Part shown: piece after piece, positions 6,892-8,570 of the stretch
Numbering within the stretch: position 1 is the first letter of the stretch
How the letters are laid out: every line of letters starts with the position of its first letter
NCBI GenBank assembly: GCA_023134755.1
Contig: JAGLUM010000461.1
Location: 1 to 8,570, forward strand
Direction of reading: 5' to 3'
DNA length: 8,570 nt
From: Fidelibacterota bacterium
GTDB taxonomy: Bacteria; Fidelibacterota; Fidelibacteria; Fidelibacterales; Fidelibacteraceae
The notes under the pieces: generated by a model
Databases searched by the model: none
What the model was told of the DNA's origin: nothing
Seen by the model: the letters and a program-made list of their open reading frames with translations, nothing else
Made by a program: the position numbers and the translations under genes

Positions 6892-7566
6892 TTATGCGGC
6901 TACGCCAAGAAGTCGCTTGGCTTCGCGAACGGCCTGATTTGCATTTTTTGCATATCCCAAAGCACCAATTTCTTCAGCAAATGCCGGAGTGACCGGCGCA
7001 CCACCAATAAAAACCTTATTATCAAGATCATTAGCGCGCAGCAAATCAATCACACCCTTCATGTTTTTCATGGTAACAGTTAACAAGGCGGACATTCCGA
7101 TAATGGCATCAGGATTGTTTTTAGCGGCTTCCAGAAATTTTTGCGCAGTTACATTAATACCCAGATCTTCAATTTGAAATCCAGCACCTTCGAGCATCAT
7201 ACAGACAAGATTTTTTCCAATATCATGCAGATCGCCCTGCACAGTTCCAATAATGACCGTCCCCAAGATCAGATCACTGTCTTCCGTTAAAAAGGGTTTG
7301 ATCAGTTCTAATCCCGATTTCATTGCTTTAGCTGAAAACAGCATTTCGGGCACAAAGATTTCATTTTTTTCATAACGTTTCCCGACAATGCTCATTGCGG
7401 GAATGAGCCCTTGAGTAAGAATATCCTCAACGGAAATACCACTGTCAATTGCTTGTTGGGTCAATTCGTGAACGCCATCTTTTCCTTCCATATCTTTGGG
7501 AAATTTAGACGAAGAATCAATGTGGCCCTGTACCACACTATATTTAATCGCATCTAACAATGACAT
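6892..7566 (-). CDS. Corrinoid (cobalamin-binding) methyltransferase protein, MtaC/MtbC-like
   Basis: The 224-residue protein has two parts. Residues about 1-92 match the helical cap (B12-binding-2) domain of methionine synthase and MtaC, including the pattern QGLIPAMSIVGKRYEKNEIFVPEMLFSAKAM at 52-82. Residues about 98-224 form the Rossmann-like B12 domain, with D112-x-H114-x2-G117 (GDLHDIGKN), whose histidine replaces the lower cobalamin ligand, then the SxL motif S159-A-L161 and the GG of VFIGGAPV at 188-189. It carries methyl groups on cobalamin between two methyltransferases. Length is normal. AAGGAG lies five bases before the ATG, a strong site, and the UroD-like gene follows after 15 bases in the same operon. 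The partner that repairs oxidised corrinoid (a RACE-type activase) is not in the window. No cobalamin riboswitch was seen upstream. Confidence 0.93.
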   Translation of the reverse strand: MSLLDAIKYSVVQGHIDSSSKFPKDMEGKDGVHELTQQAIDSGISVEDILTQGLIPAMSIVGKRYEKNEIFVPEMLFSAKAMKSGLELIKPFLTEDSDLILGTVIIGTVQGDLHDIGKNLVCMMLEGAGFQIEDLGINVTAQKFLEAAKNNPDAIIGMSALLTVTMKNMKGVIDLLRANDLDNKVFIGGAPVTPAFAEEIGALGYAKNANQAVREAKRLLGVAA

Positions 7567-7593
7567 AATAACTCCTTAATGATTTAAATCACG

Positions 7594-7625
7594 GAAATAT
7601 ATCGCCCCTGTTTGCAAAATACAAA
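7594..7625 (-). promoter_or_regulatory. Candidate promoter for the corrinoid/UroD-like operon
   Basis: Reading the minus strand, TTTG (7625-7622) is followed after 20 bases by TATATTTC (7601-7594), seven of eight letters of the Bacteroidota TAnnTTTG element counting the free positions. It lies about 30 bases before the corrinoid start codon. No classical -35/-10 pair of equal quality was seen. Confidence 0.35.
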
Positions 7626-7726
7626 GAAAAACACAAAGCGGAAGGCAGAAAAACAATTAAAACACAATATTTACCGGCAAAAAAGAAAATTTGTAATGAA
7701 CGAATAAAAAATAGACAATAAATCTA

Positions 7727-7797
7727 AGACATTAGCAAAATATTTAAGATGAAATTTCAATAAATATTTCCTACCTTACCGCAAATAAATAATGTCT
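7727..7797. repeat. Cluster of AT-rich palindromes upstream of the M32 gene
   Basis: AGACATTA (7727-7734) is repeated inverted as TAATGTCT (7790-7797). Between them lie two copies of the palindrome AAATATTT (7738-7745 and 7762-7769) and one GAAATTTC (7751-7758). The cluster ends 18 bases before the M32 start codon. It may hold operator sites or simply reflect the strong AT bias of this 249-base spacer. Confidence 0.3.
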
Positions 7798-7815
7798 AAC
7801 GCAAAGGACTATAGC

Positions 7816-8570
7816 ATGAAAAAACTCAAAGGAATTCTTTTAGATATTCAGAAACTCGAATCAACGGCAAGCGTGCTTCAGTGGGACCAGGAAACCTACA
7901 TGCCTGAAGGCGGAGGCGCGTTCCGCGCGGAACAACTTGCATTTTTGAGCTTACTAACACATCAGATGGCAACCGGTGACAAGATCAAGGATGAATTATC
8001 ACGCCATATCGATTATAAAACCGGAAATTTTGTCAATATAACGATGAACGACAAAGAAAAACGCTTAGTGTATCTGGCCTGGAAAGATCTGAAAAAGCTG
8101 TCTAATCTTCCGGGTCACTTTGTGGAAGAAATGTCCAAACATGTTTCCAAATCCCAGCAGGCTTGGATCAAGGCACGCAAAAATGATGATTTTCCCTCAT
8201 TTGCTCCCTACTTGGAAAAAATGATCTCGCTCAAGAAGCAAGAAGCAGAATACTATAGCTATAAAGACAAACCCTATGATGCCCTGTTGGATCAGTTTGA
8301 GCCGGGCATGACAACGGAACGCATTGGAGCACTGTTCGGGGAATTGAAAACGCCCCTGGTAAATTTAGTAGACCGTATCAACGCACAGCCGCAAATTGAT
8401 ACAAGTTTATTACAACAGAAATTTGATACAAAAGAACAATGGGCTTTCGGCATGAAAATTGCTGAGGCAATGGGTCTGGATATGACACGTGCCCGTCAGG
8501 ATGTATCGGCACATCCTTTTACTACCGGGTTTCATCCGGACGATGTCCGCATCACCACCCGCCTGAATGA
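7816..8570 (+). CDS. M32-family metallocarboxypeptidase (carboxypeptidase Taq-like), N-terminal half
   Basis: The frame is open from the ATG at 7816 to the window end, giving 251 complete residues of a family normally near 500. The M32 family removes C-terminal amino acids from peptides in the cytoplasm, using a metal held by HExxH. Family signs visible here: VLQWDQETYMPEGG (19-32), RAEQLAFLS (37-45), the DQFEPGMTTERIGALF stretch (about 158-173) and HPFTTGFHPDDVRITTRLN (near the end), the conserved block just ahead of the HExxH helix. The catalytic HExxH itself lies past the window edge and could not be checked. AAAGGA seven bases before the ATG supports this start. The gene is divergent from the corrinoid operon and shares its AT-rich upstream region. 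Confidence 0.93.
   Translation, partial: MKKLKGILLDIQKLESTASVLQWDQETYMPEGGGAFRAEQLAFLSLLTHQMATGDKIKDELSRHIDYKTGNFVNITMNDKEKRLVYLAWKDLKKLSNLPGHFVEEMSKHVSKSQQAWIKARKNDDFPSFAPYLEKMISLKKQEAEYYSYKDKPYDALLDQFEPGMTTERIGALFGELKTPLVNLVDRINAQPQIDTSLLQQKFDTKEQWAFGMKIAEAMGLDMTRARQDVSAHPFTTGFHPDDVRITTRLN

Noticed and set aside
7567..7815. Cobalamin riboswitch upstream of the corrinoid gene
   Set aside because: No B12-box-like sequence was seen on either strand of this AT-rich spacer.

Overview
The window suggests a Gram-negative bacterium of the FCB superphylum (Bacteroidota, Fibrobacterota and related candidate phyla). The signs are an Omp85-type outer-membrane barrel, a C10 peptidase whose C-terminus enters a YPNPFNP motif (the start of a type IX secretion or FlgD-like sorting domain), and a promoter candidate resembling the Bacteroidota TTTG / TAnnTTTG type. 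The YPNPFNP wording, rather than the usual Bacteroidota YPNPA, leans towards a deep-branching or candidate FCB lineage. Base composition is moderately AT-rich. No species can be named from this sequence.

Layout: (1) 1-1617, minus strand, a secreted C10 (streptopain-like) cysteine peptidase with an anchor-J/cleaved-adhesin domain, cut by the window start. (2) 1722-2624, plus, an SPL-family radical SAM protein ending in a sliding-clamp-like QLELF motif. (3) 2713-4383, plus, a probable two-gene unit: an Omp85-like barrel without POTRA domains, then six bases later a CrcB/Fluc fluoride channel. (4) 4513-5631, plus, an isocitrate/isopropylmalate dehydrogenase family enzyme with mixed active-site and cofactor features, ended by a strong terminator at 5661-5690 that can work in both directions. 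(5) 5738-5847, a short intergenic stretch holding a compact GC-rich palindromic element of unknown nature. (6) 7566-5848, minus, a two-gene operon: a corrinoid (B12-binding) protein and a UroD/MtaA-like methyltransferase. (7) 7567-7815, an AT-rich divergent regulatory region. (8) 7816-8570, plus, the first half of an M32 metallocarboxypeptidase, cut by the window end.

The corrinoid protein and the UroD-like protein very probably act together: one carries a methyl group on cobalamin and the other moves it to or from a substrate. No reductive activase, second methyltransferase or transporter for this system lies inside the window. The rest is mostly housekeeping or envelope functions without an obvious shared pathway. 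I found no mobile element, CRISPR array, rRNA or tRNA. The least explained items are the palindromic element at 5786-5835, the altered zinc motif of the UroD-like protein, and the clamp-like tail of the radical SAM protein.
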